From Actinophytocola sp035634895 (lineage in GTDB: Bacteria > Actinomycetota > Actinomycetes > Mycobacteriales > Pseudonocardiaceae): a stretch of 64,000 nt of DNA. How positions within the stretch are numbered: the first letter of the stretch is position 1; each line of letters starts with the position of its first letter. The position numbers were made by a program, and so were the translations under genes. The stretch covers positions 31,376 to 95,375 of the forward strand of contig NZ_DASQCC010000085.1 in NCBI RefSeq assembly GCF_035634895.1, given 5' to 3'. A model generated the notes under the pieces. It worked only from the letters and a program-made list of their open reading frames with translations. It did no database searches and was not told the DNA's origin. Shown here one piece after another: positions 8,472-16,480 of this stretch.

Positions 8472-9586
8472 GGCTCGCGATCACGGGGCTCGGTCTCGCC
8501 ACGCCGGCGGGATGCGACGACGAGTCGTTCTGGCGGGCGATGCTGCGGGGCACGCCCGTCTTCGAGGAGGTCGACCTGTACGGCGACGACACCCGCCACC
8601 CGGCCGGCCGCGTGGCGGGGGAGATCGGGCACGGCTGGCCGCGCAGGCAGGCCAGGCGGGTCGACCGCTTCACGCTGCTGGCCATGGCGGCCGTCCGGCA
8701 GGCGCTGCGGTCGGCGCGGTTCGAGGTGACCGAGGAGAACGGCGCCCGGGTCGGGATCATCGTCGGCAACGCGACCGGCGGCTGGTCCTTCGTGGAGCCC
8801 CAGCTCTACCCCCTCTACCGCGAGCGGGACCTCGACGCCGTCGACTCCTACGTGGCGACCGCGTGGTTCCCCACCGCCGCGCAGGGGGAGATCTCCATCG
8901 ACCTCGGCATCCGGGGGTTCAGCAAGACCATCGCGGGGGAGAACCTCAGCAGCGGGTTCGCGCTGCGCCAGGCCAGGCACGCCATCGCGGACGGCCGGCT
9001 GGACGTGGTCGTGGTCTGCGGCGCCGAGGCCCCGCTCACCCCACTGGTGCACTCGGCCCTGCTGCGGCACGGAACCGCGTCGGCGAGCGGCACACACCGG
9101 CCGTTCCATCCCGACGCCGACGGCTCGGTGCTCGCGGAGGGCGCGGCCGCCCTCGTCGTGGAGTCCGCCGACCGGGTCCGGCGCCGGACCGGACGGGCCG
9201 TGGCCGAGGTCGCCGCCAGCGCGCTCGGCCCCGACCTCGCCACGACCATGGCGGCCTGCCGCGCCCGGGGACCGGTCGACTGCGTCCTGCTCGACGGTCG
9301 CGCGACACCGGGCGCCGACCGGGCCGAACGTCGTGCGCTGGCACTGGTCTTCGCCGACCGGCCGGACCTGCCGGCCGGCGTTCCCGGCGTGGTCTACGGG
9401 AACCTGCTGGGCGCCACGCTCGCCGTCGACATCGTGACCGCCTGCCTCGCCCTTCGCCACCGCACCGTGCCGGCCACCGCGGCGGGTCCGCTGCCGCTGC
9501 CCGGGCTCCGGCACGTGCTCGTCAACGCGACCGACGACCACGGGCAGGCGATGAGCCTGCTGATCAAGGCATGGGAGAACAGATGA
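8468..9586 (+). CDS. chain length factor (KS-beta) homologue, divergent
   Basis: A 372-residue KS-fold protein without a catalytic cysteine. At the position of the active-site Cys (Gln in classical CLFs) it has Glu158 in KTIAGENLSSGFAL. The DDESFWRAMLRG N-terminus and VDVVVVCGAEAPLTP segment match the thiolase fold. It is shorter than the usual ~400-415 residue CLF, with much of the C-terminal half abbreviated. The GTG start overlaps the KS-alpha stop and its own stop overlaps the DNA glycosylase start. It presumably forms the KS-alpha heterodimer that sets chain length. Confidence 0.9.
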   Translation: MRLAITGLGLATPAGCDDESFWRAMLRGTPVFEEVDLYGDDTRHPAGRVAGEIGHGWPRRQARRVDRFTLLAMAAVRQALRSARFEVTEENGARVGIIVGNATGGWSFVEPQLYPLYRERDLDAVDSYVATAWFPTAAQGEISIDLGIRGFSKTIAGENLSSGFALRQARHAIADGRLDVVVVCGAEAPLTPLVHSALLRHGTASASGTHRPFHPDADGSVLAEGAAALVVESADRVRRRTGRAVAEVAASALGPDLATTMAACRARGPVDCVLLDGRATPGADRAERRALALVFADRPDLPAGVPGVVYGNLLGATLAVDIVTACLALRHRTVPATAAGPLPLPGLRHVLVNATDDHGQAMSLLIKAWENR

Positions 9587-10485
9587 CCGCCTCGACCGAA
9601 CGGACGACGACGGTCCTGCGGCCGACGCCGCCGTTCGACTTCGCCGCCTCCCTCCGGTTCCTGAGCCAGTTCCCGGCCACCCGCGGCGAGCAGGTGCTGG
9701 GCGATCAGTTGCTGGCCAAGGCGTTCCGCCTCGCCGGTCGTACCGTGGGCGTCCGGGTCACCGGGCGGGACGACGCGGGCGCGCCCGTGCTGGACTGCGC
9801 GATGTACGCGTCCGCGCGGCTCGGCCAGGCCGCGTGCGACGCGGTCGCCGACCGCGTCGGCATGTTCCTCGGCATCCACGACGACCTGGGTGAGTTCTAT
9901 CGCGTCGGCCGGGCCGATCCCGCGTTCGCACCGGTCGTGGACCGGCTGCACGGCTATCACCACGTCAAGTTCCCGTCACCGTGGGAGAACGTGTGCTGGG
10001 CGATCCTGGCCCAGCGGTGCCCCATGCCGATCGCGCAGAGGATGAAGTTCGCCCTGGTCCATGCGTTCGACAGCGCGATCAACGTCGACGGCACCCGGTT
10101 GTGGCCGTTTCCGGAGCCGAGCCAGCTCCTGTCGAGGGGCCCCGCGGGGATCAACGAGCTGGTGGGCAACGAGCGGAAGGCCAAGTACCTCCTGGGAGCG
10201 GCCGCCGCGTACCAGGACGCCGACGAGGAGTTCCTCCGCACCGGCCCGATCGGCGAGGTCCGGGACTGGCTGCTGGCCATTCCCGGCATCGGCCCGTGGT
10301 CGGCCTCCTTCGTGCTGATCCGCGGCCTCGGCCGGATGTCGGACCTGCCGGCCGATCCCGCCATCGTGCGGGCGGCCTCGCGCGTGTACGGACGGTCGCT
10401 TTCGGACAGCGCGTTCGCCGCGCTCGCCGACCGCTACGGCGACTGGAAGGCGTACTGGGGACACTACTTGCGGGTGGTGTCGTGA
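9583..10485 (+). CDS. AlkA-like HhH-GPD DNA glycosylase inside the polyketide operon
   Basis: A 300-residue protein related to 3-methyladenine DNA glycosylase II. It has PWENVCWAILAQRCP, a helix-hairpin-helix LLAIPGIGPWSASF around residues 229-242, and LPADPAIVRAASR, in which Asp258 aligns with catalytic Asp238 of E. coli AlkA. Start and stop overlap the CLF and acyltransferase genes, so it is co-translated with core synthase genes. DNA glycosylases act as self-resistance proteins in clusters for DNA-alkylating products, for example the AlkD-type YtkR2 and the AlkZ-type enzymes of trioxacarcin and hedamycin. An AlkA-type protein here suggests the same role; a general repair role is less likely given the location. 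Confidence 0.9.
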   Translation: MTASTERTTTVLRPTPPFDFAASLRFLSQFPATRGEQVLGDQLLAKAFRLAGRTVGVRVTGRDDAGAPVLDCAMYASARLGQAACDAVADRVGMFLGIHDDLGEFYRVGRADPAFAPVVDRLHGYHHVKFPSPWENVCWAILAQRCPMPIAQRMKFALVHAFDSAINVDGTRLWPFPEPSQLLSRGPAGINELVGNERKAKYLLGAAAAYQDADEEFLRTGPIGEVRDWLLAIPGIGPWSASFVLIRGLGRMSDLPADPAIVRAASRVYGRSLSDSAFAALADRYGDWKAYWGHYLRVVS

Positions 10486-11699
10486 TGACGGCGTGGACGA
10501 GCCGGTTTCCCTGCCGGGATGAGGATCTGCTCATCGTCGCGGCCGGCTCCCGGGACGCGCTGTCGTCCGCCGTCGACGCGCTCGCCGAGGGTGCGCACCG
10601 CCGGGAGACGGGGTCGGCCGCGGGGCCGTGGCGCGCCGCCTGCGTGGTCCCCCACGGTGACCCCGGATCACGACAGCTGCGGATGGCCGGCGAATGGCTG
10701 CGCGACGGCGTCGACTGGCGGCACCACCCGCGGTCGGGCACCTTCCTGGGCAGGGCGCTGGCGCAACCCCGGGTCGGGTTCCTGTTCCCCGGACAGGGTT
10801 CGCCACCGCACGTCGACGGCGGGGCGTGGGCGCGCACCATGCCCGACGTGGCGGAGCTCTACGCCGAGGCGCGGCTGCCGGCGGCACAACCGTCCACACC
10901 GGACACGAGCGTGGCCCAGCCCGCGATCGTCACCGCGGCCGTCGCCGGTCTGAGAACCCTTGCGGCGCACGGGATCGAGGCCGAGGTCGCGATCGGCCAC
11001 AGCGTCGGCGAGCTGGCCGCGCTGTACTGGGCCGGCGTGTGGGACGCGCGGACGGCACTCGACGTGGCAAGGGTCCGCGGCCGGCTGATGCGCGACCTCG
11101 GGCCCCGCGGCGCCATGGCGAGCCTGGCCGCCGGTCCCGCGCGGGTCGACACCCTGCTCGCCGCGTGCGCCGGGGTGTGGGTGTCCTGCCACAACGGCCC
11201 GGGCCAGACCGTGGTCGGCGGCACGGCCGCCGGCGTCGCGTCGGCCGTGGCCGCGGCGGGACGAGCCGGGCTCACCGCGACCACCCTGCCGGTGGCACAG
11301 GCGTTCCACACCCCGTTGATGTCGTGGGTGGCCGACCCGTTCGGCGCCTACCTGGGACTGCGCCGCCTCGGGTCACCGCACGGCAGGGTGATCTCCACCG
11401 TGACCGCGCGCGTCGTCGAACCGGACACCGACCTGCGAGCCCTGCTGACCGAGCAGATGACCGCTCCGGTCCGGTTCGCCGAGGCACTGTCGGCGGCCGA
11501 GGCGGACCTGTGGATCGAGGTCGGTCCTGGCCGGGTCCTGACCGGCCTGGTCACCCGCGGCGCGTCCCGCGCGGTCGCACTCGACGCCGGCGCCCCGACC
11601 ACGCGCGGCCTGCTGGCCACCCTGGCCGCCGCGTTCTGCGTGGGTGTCGACTGGAAGATGCCGTCCACGGAGCCCGGGCGGCACGACGGTGGCCTGTGA
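10485..11699 (+). CDS. free-standing acyltransferase (malonyl-transferase type)
   Basis: A 404-residue acyltransferase. The ATG at 10485 is chosen; a GTG one codon earlier is equally possible. Motifs are FPGQGSPP, nucleophile Ser173 in AIGHSVGELAALYW, and catalytic His275 in AQAFHTPLM; the FHT/FHS-type motif favours malonyl over methylmalonyl units. About 100 residues before the AT core resemble the post-KS linker of modular type I synthases, so the gene may derive from a type I module. It is the last gene of the operon. It probably loads the ACP or selects an unusual starter. Confidence 0.9.
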   Translation: MTAWTSRFPCRDEDLLIVAAGSRDALSSAVDALAEGAHRRETGSAAGPWRAACVVPHGDPGSRQLRMAGEWLRDGVDWRHHPRSGTFLGRALAQPRVGFLFPGQGSPPHVDGGAWARTMPDVAELYAEARLPAAQPSTPDTSVAQPAIVTAAVAGLRTLAAHGIEAEVAIGHSVGELAALYWAGVWDARTALDVARVRGRLMRDLGPRGAMASLAAGPARVDTLLAACAGVWVSCHNGPGQTVVGGTAAGVASAVAAAGRAGLTATTLPVAQAFHTPLMSWVADPFGAYLGLRRLGSPHGRVISTVTARVVEPDTDLRALLTEQMTAPVRFAEALSAAEADLWIEVGPGRVLTGLVTRGASRAVALDAGAPTTRGLLATLAAAFCVGVDWKMPSTEPGRHDGGL

Positions 11700-11702
11700 C
11701 CC

Positions 11703-11715
11703 ACCGGGCGCCGGT
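11703..11715 (+). terminator. short hairpin after the polyketide operon
   Basis: Three bases after the acyltransferase stop, ACCGG-GCG-CCGGT forms a 5-bp GC-rich stem followed by TTTC. It is the only hairpin seen between the operon and the convergent membrane-protein gene. It is short, so terminator function is tentative. Confidence 0.3.
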
Positions 11716-11773
11716 TTCGTGATGGCGCAAGGCATTCGAGACAGCGGGCGTGCCCGGCGGTCGCTTCGTGCGG

Positions 11774-12226
11774 CTACCGCTCGGACTCGCCCGCGTCGAG
11801 CTCGGCCTGGTTGCGCATGAGCAGGTCCATGTCCACGCCGGTGGTGGCCAGCTGTGCCACAGCGCGTTCGACGGCGCTCACCAGTGGCTCCAGGTCGGCC
11901 CCGCCGGTGGCGCCGGGCGCGGCCGACAACGCGACCAGCTGCTGGTCGAGCTGCTGGATCTGCTGCTCGATGGTGACCCGCTGCTCGATCGACGCCGCGT
12001 CGCCCATCGGTTGCGCGTCCAGCGATCGAGCCGCCGCGGCCAGCCTTCTGTGCAGCTTCGCCTCGGGGGAGTGCGCGCCCGCCCACTCCCGCGGCGCGTC
12101 CGGCGCGAGGCCCGGACCGCCGGTCCGCGCCTCGAACTGACGCTTTCCCTTGCGTGCCAACGCGATGGCGAACCCCGCCACCGCGACGACGACCACCAGG
12201 ATGATCACCAGGAGCACAGTTCCCAC
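11774..12226 (-). CDS. small single-pass membrane protein with coiled coil
   Basis: A 150-residue protein with an N-terminal transmembrane helix (residues 4-24, LLVIILVVVVAVAGFAIAL), a basic stop-transfer segment, and a predicted coiled coil around VTIEQQIQQLDQQLVAL. I do not recognise a named family. It is the third gene of a leftward operon with the zinc-ribbon and SPFH genes, starting 1 bp after... the zinc-ribbon stop on the same strand lies beside it. The layout recalls the Bacillus ydjGHI membrane-stress operon, where a small membrane protein accompanies the zinc-ribbon and SPFH proteins; that parallel is inference. Confidence 0.75.
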   Translation of the reverse strand: MGTVLLVIILVVVVAVAGFAIALARKGKRQFEARTGGPGLAPDAPREWAGAHSPEAKLHRRLAAAARSLDAQPMGDAASIEQRVTIEQQIQQLDQQLVALSAAPGATGGADLEPLVSAVERAVAQLATTGVDMDLLMRNQAELDAGESER

Positions 12227-12227
12227 A

Positions 12228-13805
12228 TCAGCCTCCGCGTGACTGGTACAGCACCACGACGCCGATGATCACGACGACGGCGACCAGCACGGCGATCGCG
12301 ACCTTGATCTTGCTGATCGGCCTGCGGCCCTGCACCTCGCCGGTCACACCGTTGATGCACACCTGGAACGGGCGGCCCTCGTAGATCACCGTCAGCAGCC
12401 AGATGGGCATCAGCAGGTACTTGAACCGCATGTCGTACCAGTGGATGTCCTTCTGGTGCACCCGCTGCTGGTTGCCGCCGATGTCACGGCGGACCGTGCG
12501 GTCGATCTCCTCCTCCATCTGCTGGCGCGCGGGCTCGAAGCACTGCTCCGCCGTGCGGTCGTAGGTCCGGCTCAGGTGTCCGGCGACGTACTCGGCCGAG
12601 TAGGGCCGCGCCCGCTCGGTCGGCCACGGCTCCAGCTTGGCGACCTTGGCCTCGTCCAGCCCGGTGTTGCCGAGGACGGGCAGGTCGTCGAACATGTTGT
12701 GCACCCGGCCCCGCACGTGGGTCCAGCGGATGCGGGTCTCGGTGCGCTGGTTGTCCCCCGACCCGACGGTGACGGTGTAGGTCGTGCCGCGCTCACCGGC
12801 GTAGTCGGTGTCCGCGGACGCGTCGAAGGTGAAGTACGAGGCGTAGACGCTGGTGAACGAGCCGACCTCGCTGTACTTCTTGAACTCGCCCGGCGCGAAC
12901 CAGCGGCTCTTGATCCACTTCTCCACCACCTCGCGGGCGACCGGCTCGGCGACCTCGAACGGCAGCACCGCGTCCACGGGCAGCCGGTCCGGCGCGTCGT
13001 GGATGTCGTCGCGCTGGATGGGGGTGGCGCAGTACGGGCAGCGGGTGGCGGTCAGGGTGCCGCCGAAGGTGGTGTGCCCGCCGCAGTTCTGGCAGACGAT
13101 CTCCTTCTCCGCGCCGGCCTGGACCATCATCCGTGCCTGCTGGGTGTGCATCCTGCTGATGTCGTGTTCGACCACCGCGCGCCCGGCGTCCTCGATGATC
13201 GGCTGCTCGTTGCCGCAGCTGGGGCACTTGAGCAACTGGGCGGCGATGTCGAACACCAGCTGCGCGCCGCACTGGTGGCACGGGTAGGTGCGGGTCTGCT
13301 CCGTGGTGTGCAGCGTCGCCCGCAGCACCTGCTCCTGCCTGGCCGGCGGCGGGCTCGCGGGCCGCGGCTGGCTCGGGAAGTAGCCCGGTTGGGGACCGCC
13401 GGGCAGCGGCGGTGGGCCTTGGTGCGGGGTGCCGGGCAGCGGCGGGGGGCCCTGGTACGGAACGCCAGGCTGTTGCGGAGGGCCGGGCAGTGGTGGCGGA
13501 CCTTGGTGTTGGGTGCCGGGCAGTGGCGGCGGGCCCTGGTTCGGGCCGCCGGGCTGTTGCGGCGAGCCCTGCCACGGGCCATCCGGTTGCCGGGGCCATG
13601 GCTGGTTCGGCGGCCCTTGCTGCTGCGTTCCGGGCAGCGGTGGTGGGCCTTGGTGTGGGCTGCCAGGCTGTTGCGGCGGGCCCTGGTTCGGAGGGCCGGG
13701 CAGCGGTGGCGGGCCCTGCTGCGGCCCACCCGGTTGCCACTGCCGGGAGTGGTCCGGGCCGGGTAACGGCGGCGGGCCAGGAGGCAGCGGGGGAGGGCCG
13801 CTCAC
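12228..13805 (-). CDS. zinc-ribbon membrane protein with N-terminal PPPLPG repeats (YdjG-like)
   Basis: A 525-residue protein. The GTG start at 13805 overlaps the SPFH stop codon; the frame is open further upstream, but that stretch is inside the neighbour. Residues 1-170 are proline/glutamine/glycine-rich with seven PPPLPG motifs and one PPPLPPG. Two TFIIB-type zinc ribbons follow (CHQCG...CPSC and CQNCG...CPYC), then a folded domain, and a C-terminal transmembrane helix (VAIAVLVAVVVIIGVVVLY). The order zinc ribbon plus membrane anchor next to an SPFH gene resembles Bacillus YdjG/YdjI, which recruit PspA during membrane stress. The repeat-rich N-terminus is an addition. Confidence 0.85.
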   Translation of the reverse strand: MSGPPPLPPGPPPLPGPDHSRQWQPGGPQQGPPPLPGPPNQGPPQQPGSPHQGPPPLPGTQQQGPPNQPWPRQPDGPWQGSPQQPGGPNQGPPPLPGTQHQGPPPLPGPPQQPGVPYQGPPPLPGTPHQGPPPLPGGPQPGYFPSQPRPASPPPARQEQVLRATLHTTEQTRTYPCHQCGAQLVFDIAAQLLKCPSCGNEQPIIEDAGRAVVEHDISRMHTQQARMMVQAGAEKEIVCQNCGGHTTFGGTLTATRCPYCATPIQRDDIHDAPDRLPVDAVLPFEVAEPVAREVVEKWIKSRWFAPGEFKKYSEVGSFTSVYASYFTFDASADTDYAGERGTTYTVTVGSGDNQRTETRIRWTHVRGRVHNMFDDLPVLGNTGLDEAKVAKLEPWPTERARPYSAEYVAGHLSRTYDRTAEQCFEPARQQMEEEIDRTVRRDIGGNQQRVHQKDIHWYDMRFKYLLMPIWLLTVIYEGRPFQVCINGVTGEVQGRRPISKIKVAIAVLVAVVVIIGVVVLYQSRGG

Positions 13806-14995
13806 GCGGTGCCACCCCGCTCCGACGCGCCGGGCAGCGGCGGCGGCCCGGCCGGCGCGAACAGGGCGGCGAGGGCGGGTACGGCCTGTGCCGCGGCCCA
13901 GCCCGCCATGCCGTTCGCCCACACGAGCGTGGCGGGTGTGAGCTGCCCGCCCGCAACGAAAGGACGCAGCTGGTCGGGCGTGTACGGCCCAGCCGCGGCC
14001 CCGTTGATCTCGACATGGAACTGCTGGGCGCCGGGCAGCGGCGGCGGCCCGGCGGGCGGCGCGGCCTGCTGGTACTGAGCCTGCTGGTGCGGGGCCTGCT
14101 GGTACTGCTGCGTGCCGGCGGCCATCATGTTGCCCATCTGCTGGCCGAGGGCCATGCCGAGGCCGGCGCCCATCATGCTGCCAGCCCCGCCGCCCTCGTT
14201 GTGTGCGGCGGCGACCATCGCCTCGGCGGCGGCGCCCTGCTGGAGGCGGTCCATCGGGCCGACGTTGTCGAGGTAGCGGGCCTGCTCGACGCCGCGGGCC
14301 ACGCCGCGGGTCATCGCCTGGGTGACCTCCTCGGGCAGGGTGATCGTCATGACGATGTCGTCGATCCGGAGTCCGAACTCGTCGTCGACCCGCTCCTGGA
14401 CGTACTCCTTGAGCTTGCCGGCCAGCTCGGTCTGGCGGCCCTGCAGGTCGATCACGCCGAGCCTGGTCTCGAGGACCATGTCGGCGAACGCCTGGCTGAT
14501 CACCCGGCGTAGCAGCTCGGCGATCTCCTCGGTGGACACCGAGGAGTCGGTGCCGATGACCTCCCGCAGGAAGATCTCCGGGTCGGCGATGCGCAACACA
14601 CAGAGCCCGTTCGCACGGACCTGCACCATCGTGAAGTCGGGGTCACGTACCGTCACCGGGGATGGGGTGCCCCAGCGCAGGTCGGTGACCGGACGGGTGT
14701 TGATGAAGTAGACCTCGCTGCGGAATGGGCTGCGGAACCCGTGCGACCACCCCTGCAGGGTCGACAGGATGGGCAGGTTCTCGGTGACCAGCTCGTAGTG
14801 ACCGGGGCCGAACTGGTCGGCGAGCTGGCCGCGGTAGACGAACACCGCCCGCTGTCCCTCGCGGACGATCAGCTCCGCGCCGTTCTTGATCTCGTTCTCG
14901 TAGCGCGGGAAGCGCCAGGCGAGCGTCGACCGGCTGTCGTCGAACCATTCGATGATGTCGACGAGCTCACCCTTGAGCTTGGCGATGATCCCCAT
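13802..14995 (-). CDS. SPFH-domain protein with C-terminal GYF-type domain (YdjI-like)
   Basis: A 397-residue protein. The ATG at 14995 follows a GGAAGGA ribosome site, although the frame is open further upstream. The N-terminal 2/3 is an SPFH/virion-core-like domain (GIIAKLKGELVDIIEW..., FMVQ, LPEEVTQAMTRG), followed by a Gly/Met/Gln-rich linker with PPPLPG, then a GYF_2-like domain around residues 315-375 (GPYTPDQLRPFVAGGQLTP...LVWANGMAGW), and a final PPPLPG tail. It is the first gene of the leftward operon. In Bacillus the equivalent YdjI localises PspA to damaged membrane. The GYF domain could bind the proline repeats of the next gene product. Confidence 0.85.
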   Translation of the reverse strand: MGIIAKLKGELVDIIEWFDDSRSTLAWRFPRYENEIKNGAELIVREGQRAVFVYRGQLADQFGPGHYELVTENLPILSTLQGWSHGFRSPFRSEVYFINTRPVTDLRWGTPSPVTVRDPDFTMVQVRANGLCVLRIADPEIFLREVIGTDSSVSTEEIAELLRRVISQAFADMVLETRLGVIDLQGRQTELAGKLKEYVQERVDDEFGLRIDDIVMTITLPEEVTQAMTRGVARGVEQARYLDNVGPMDRLQQGAAAEAMVAAAHNEGGGAGSMMGAGLGMALGQQMGNMMAAGTQQYQQAPHQQAQYQQAAPPAGPPPLPGAQQFHVEINGAAAGPYTPDQLRPFVAGGQLTPATLVWANGMAGWAAAQAVPALAALFAPAGPPPLPGASERGGTA

Positions 14996-15300
14996 CCCTG
15001 TCCTTCCCACGAACACCTGCAACGCGCCGAAGTCTAGGTCGAAACACCACGGCAGAGCCGGGAGATCGGCTGTTTTACCGCCCGATCGGGCACCGCGTCT
15101 CCCCACGGTCCGCACACCGGCACGCCCGGTGACGGGTCGCCGCCCCCACACCGCCCACGGCCTGGCGCGCCGGCCCCGGGTGCGAGGACGAGTGGACGAA
15201 ACCCGAGACATGATTCCTCGGATGTCTTGACACCGGCGTCGCCCCGTCACTTCTCTGATATCAGGCGAATCCTGGGCACTCGATGGCGAGGAGATCAGGC
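14996..15300. other. divergent intergenic region between SPFH operon and esterase gene
   Basis: About 305 bases without a supported gene. It must carry the leftward promoter of the SPFH operon and the rightward promoter of the esterase. An inverted repeat AGACAT-N10-ATGTCT spans 15206-15227 and runs into TTGACA at 15227-15232, a possible -35 box for the esterase; no good -10 could be fixed. A ribosome site GAGGAG lies at 15288-15293. Confidence 0.5.
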
Positions 15301-16407
15301 ATGCGGTGGACCCTTCGGCGGCTGGGTACCGCCGCGCTCGGTGTAGTTCTCGCGGTCGGGGTGAGCGTCGGCGTGTCCGCGCCCGCGCAGGCCGAGTCCA
15401 ACGGCGGCGTGCGTGTCATGCCGCTCGGCGACTCCATCACCGACGGCTACAACGTGCCCGGCGGCTACCGGATCAACCTGTGGCAGCGCATGGCGTCCGG
15501 CGGCTACACGGTCGACTTCGTCGGCTCGGGCTTCAACGGGCCGAACAACCTCGGCGACCACGACCACGAGGGCCACTCGGGCTGGCGCATCGACCAGCTC
15601 GACGCGAACATCGTCGCCTGGCTGGGCTCCAGCACGCCGCGCACGATCCTGCTGCACATCGGCACCAACGACATGAACCAGAACTACGACGTCGCGAACG
15701 CCCCGGCGCGACTGTCCGCGCTGATCGACAAGATCCGCGCCAACGCGCCCACCGTGGAGCTGTTCGTCGCGCAGATCACCCCGGAGAGCGACCCGACGCT
15801 GGAAGCACGCGTGAACTCCTACAACGCCGCGATCCCCGGCATCGTCGCGCAGAAGGGTTCGATGACCCACCTGGTCGACATGCACTCGGCGATCACCACC
15901 GCCGACCTGGCCGACGGCGTGCACCCCACCGCGGGCGGCTACGACAAGATGGGCGCACGCTGGTACTCCGCGCTGCAGTCCGTGCCCGGCAGCCTCGCCC
16001 CGTCGCTGCCACCGGTCGGCACCGCCGTGTCGCTGGTGAACCCCCAGTCGAACCGGTGCCTGGACGTCTCCGGCGTCAGCACCACCCCCGGCGCGCAGGT
16101 CCACATCTGGGACTGCCACGGCGGGGTGAACCAGCAGTGGACCCGCACCGCCGCCGGTGAGCTCCGCGTCTACGGCGACCGCTGCCTCGACGTCGACGGC
16201 AACGGGACGGCCAACGGGACGAAGATCCAGATCTGGACGTGCAACGGCACCGCGGCCCAGCGTTTCACGTTCAACGCCAACGGTTCCGTCGTCGGGGCGG
16301 GCTCCGGCAAGTGCGTGGACGTGACCTCCAGCGGCACGGTGAACGGCACGCTCGTCCAGCTCTACGAGTGCAACAGCACCGGCGCGCAGCGCTGGTCGGC
16401 GCGGTAG
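15301..16407 (+). CDS. secreted SGNH-hydrolase esterase with ricin-type lectin domain
   Basis: A 368-residue exported protein. The ATG at 15301 is preferred because GAGGAG lies 7 bp upstream; an in-frame ATG at 15283 has no ribosome site. There is a signal peptide ending near APAQA. The SGNH catalytic blocks are MPLGDSITDG (nucleophile Ser), HIGTNDMN and DGVHPT (Asp/His). Residues from about 240 on form a beta-trefoil ricin B (CBM13) domain with repeats ending NQQW, AQRF and AQRW. It is likely a carbohydrate-targeted esterase acting on plant or cell-wall polysaccharide outside the cell. Confidence 0.92.
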   Translation: MRWTLRRLGTAALGVVLAVGVSVGVSAPAQAESNGGVRVMPLGDSITDGYNVPGGYRINLWQRMASGGYTVDFVGSGFNGPNNLGDHDHEGHSGWRIDQLDANIVAWLGSSTPRTILLHIGTNDMNQNYDVANAPARLSALIDKIRANAPTVELFVAQITPESDPTLEARVNSYNAAIPGIVAQKGSMTHLVDMHSAITTADLADGVHPTAGGYDKMGARWYSALQSVPGSLAPSLPPVGTAVSLVNPQSNRCLDVSGVSTTPGAQVHIWDCHGGVNQQWTRTAAGELRVYGDRCLDVDGNGTANGTKIQIWTCNGTAAQRFTFNANGSVVGAGSGKCVDVTSSGTVNGTLVQLYECNSTGAQRWSAR

Positions 16408-16444
16408 GCGACTCCTCGGCACGACGTCACCGGCACCCCTTAAA

Positions 16445-16474
16445 GCAACGGATAGTTGCAATACGTGCTACGGT
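16445..16474 (+). promoter_or_regulatory. possible operator and -10 box before the hydrolase gene
   Basis: A perfect inverted repeat GCAAC-GGATA-GTTGC (16445-16459) is followed by TACGGT at 16469-16474, which lies 6 bp before the ATG at 16481, so the transcript could be leaderless. The repeat would cover the -35 region and is a plausible repressor site. This is by eye only. Confidence 0.4.
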
Positions 16475-16480
16475 GCTGGC

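Noticed and set aside
13380..13805. Regular GC-rich repeats that look like an array
   Set aside because: They encode the PPPLPG repeats of the zinc-ribbon protein; spacing varies with the protein and no conserved repeat/spacer structure of a CRISPR exists.
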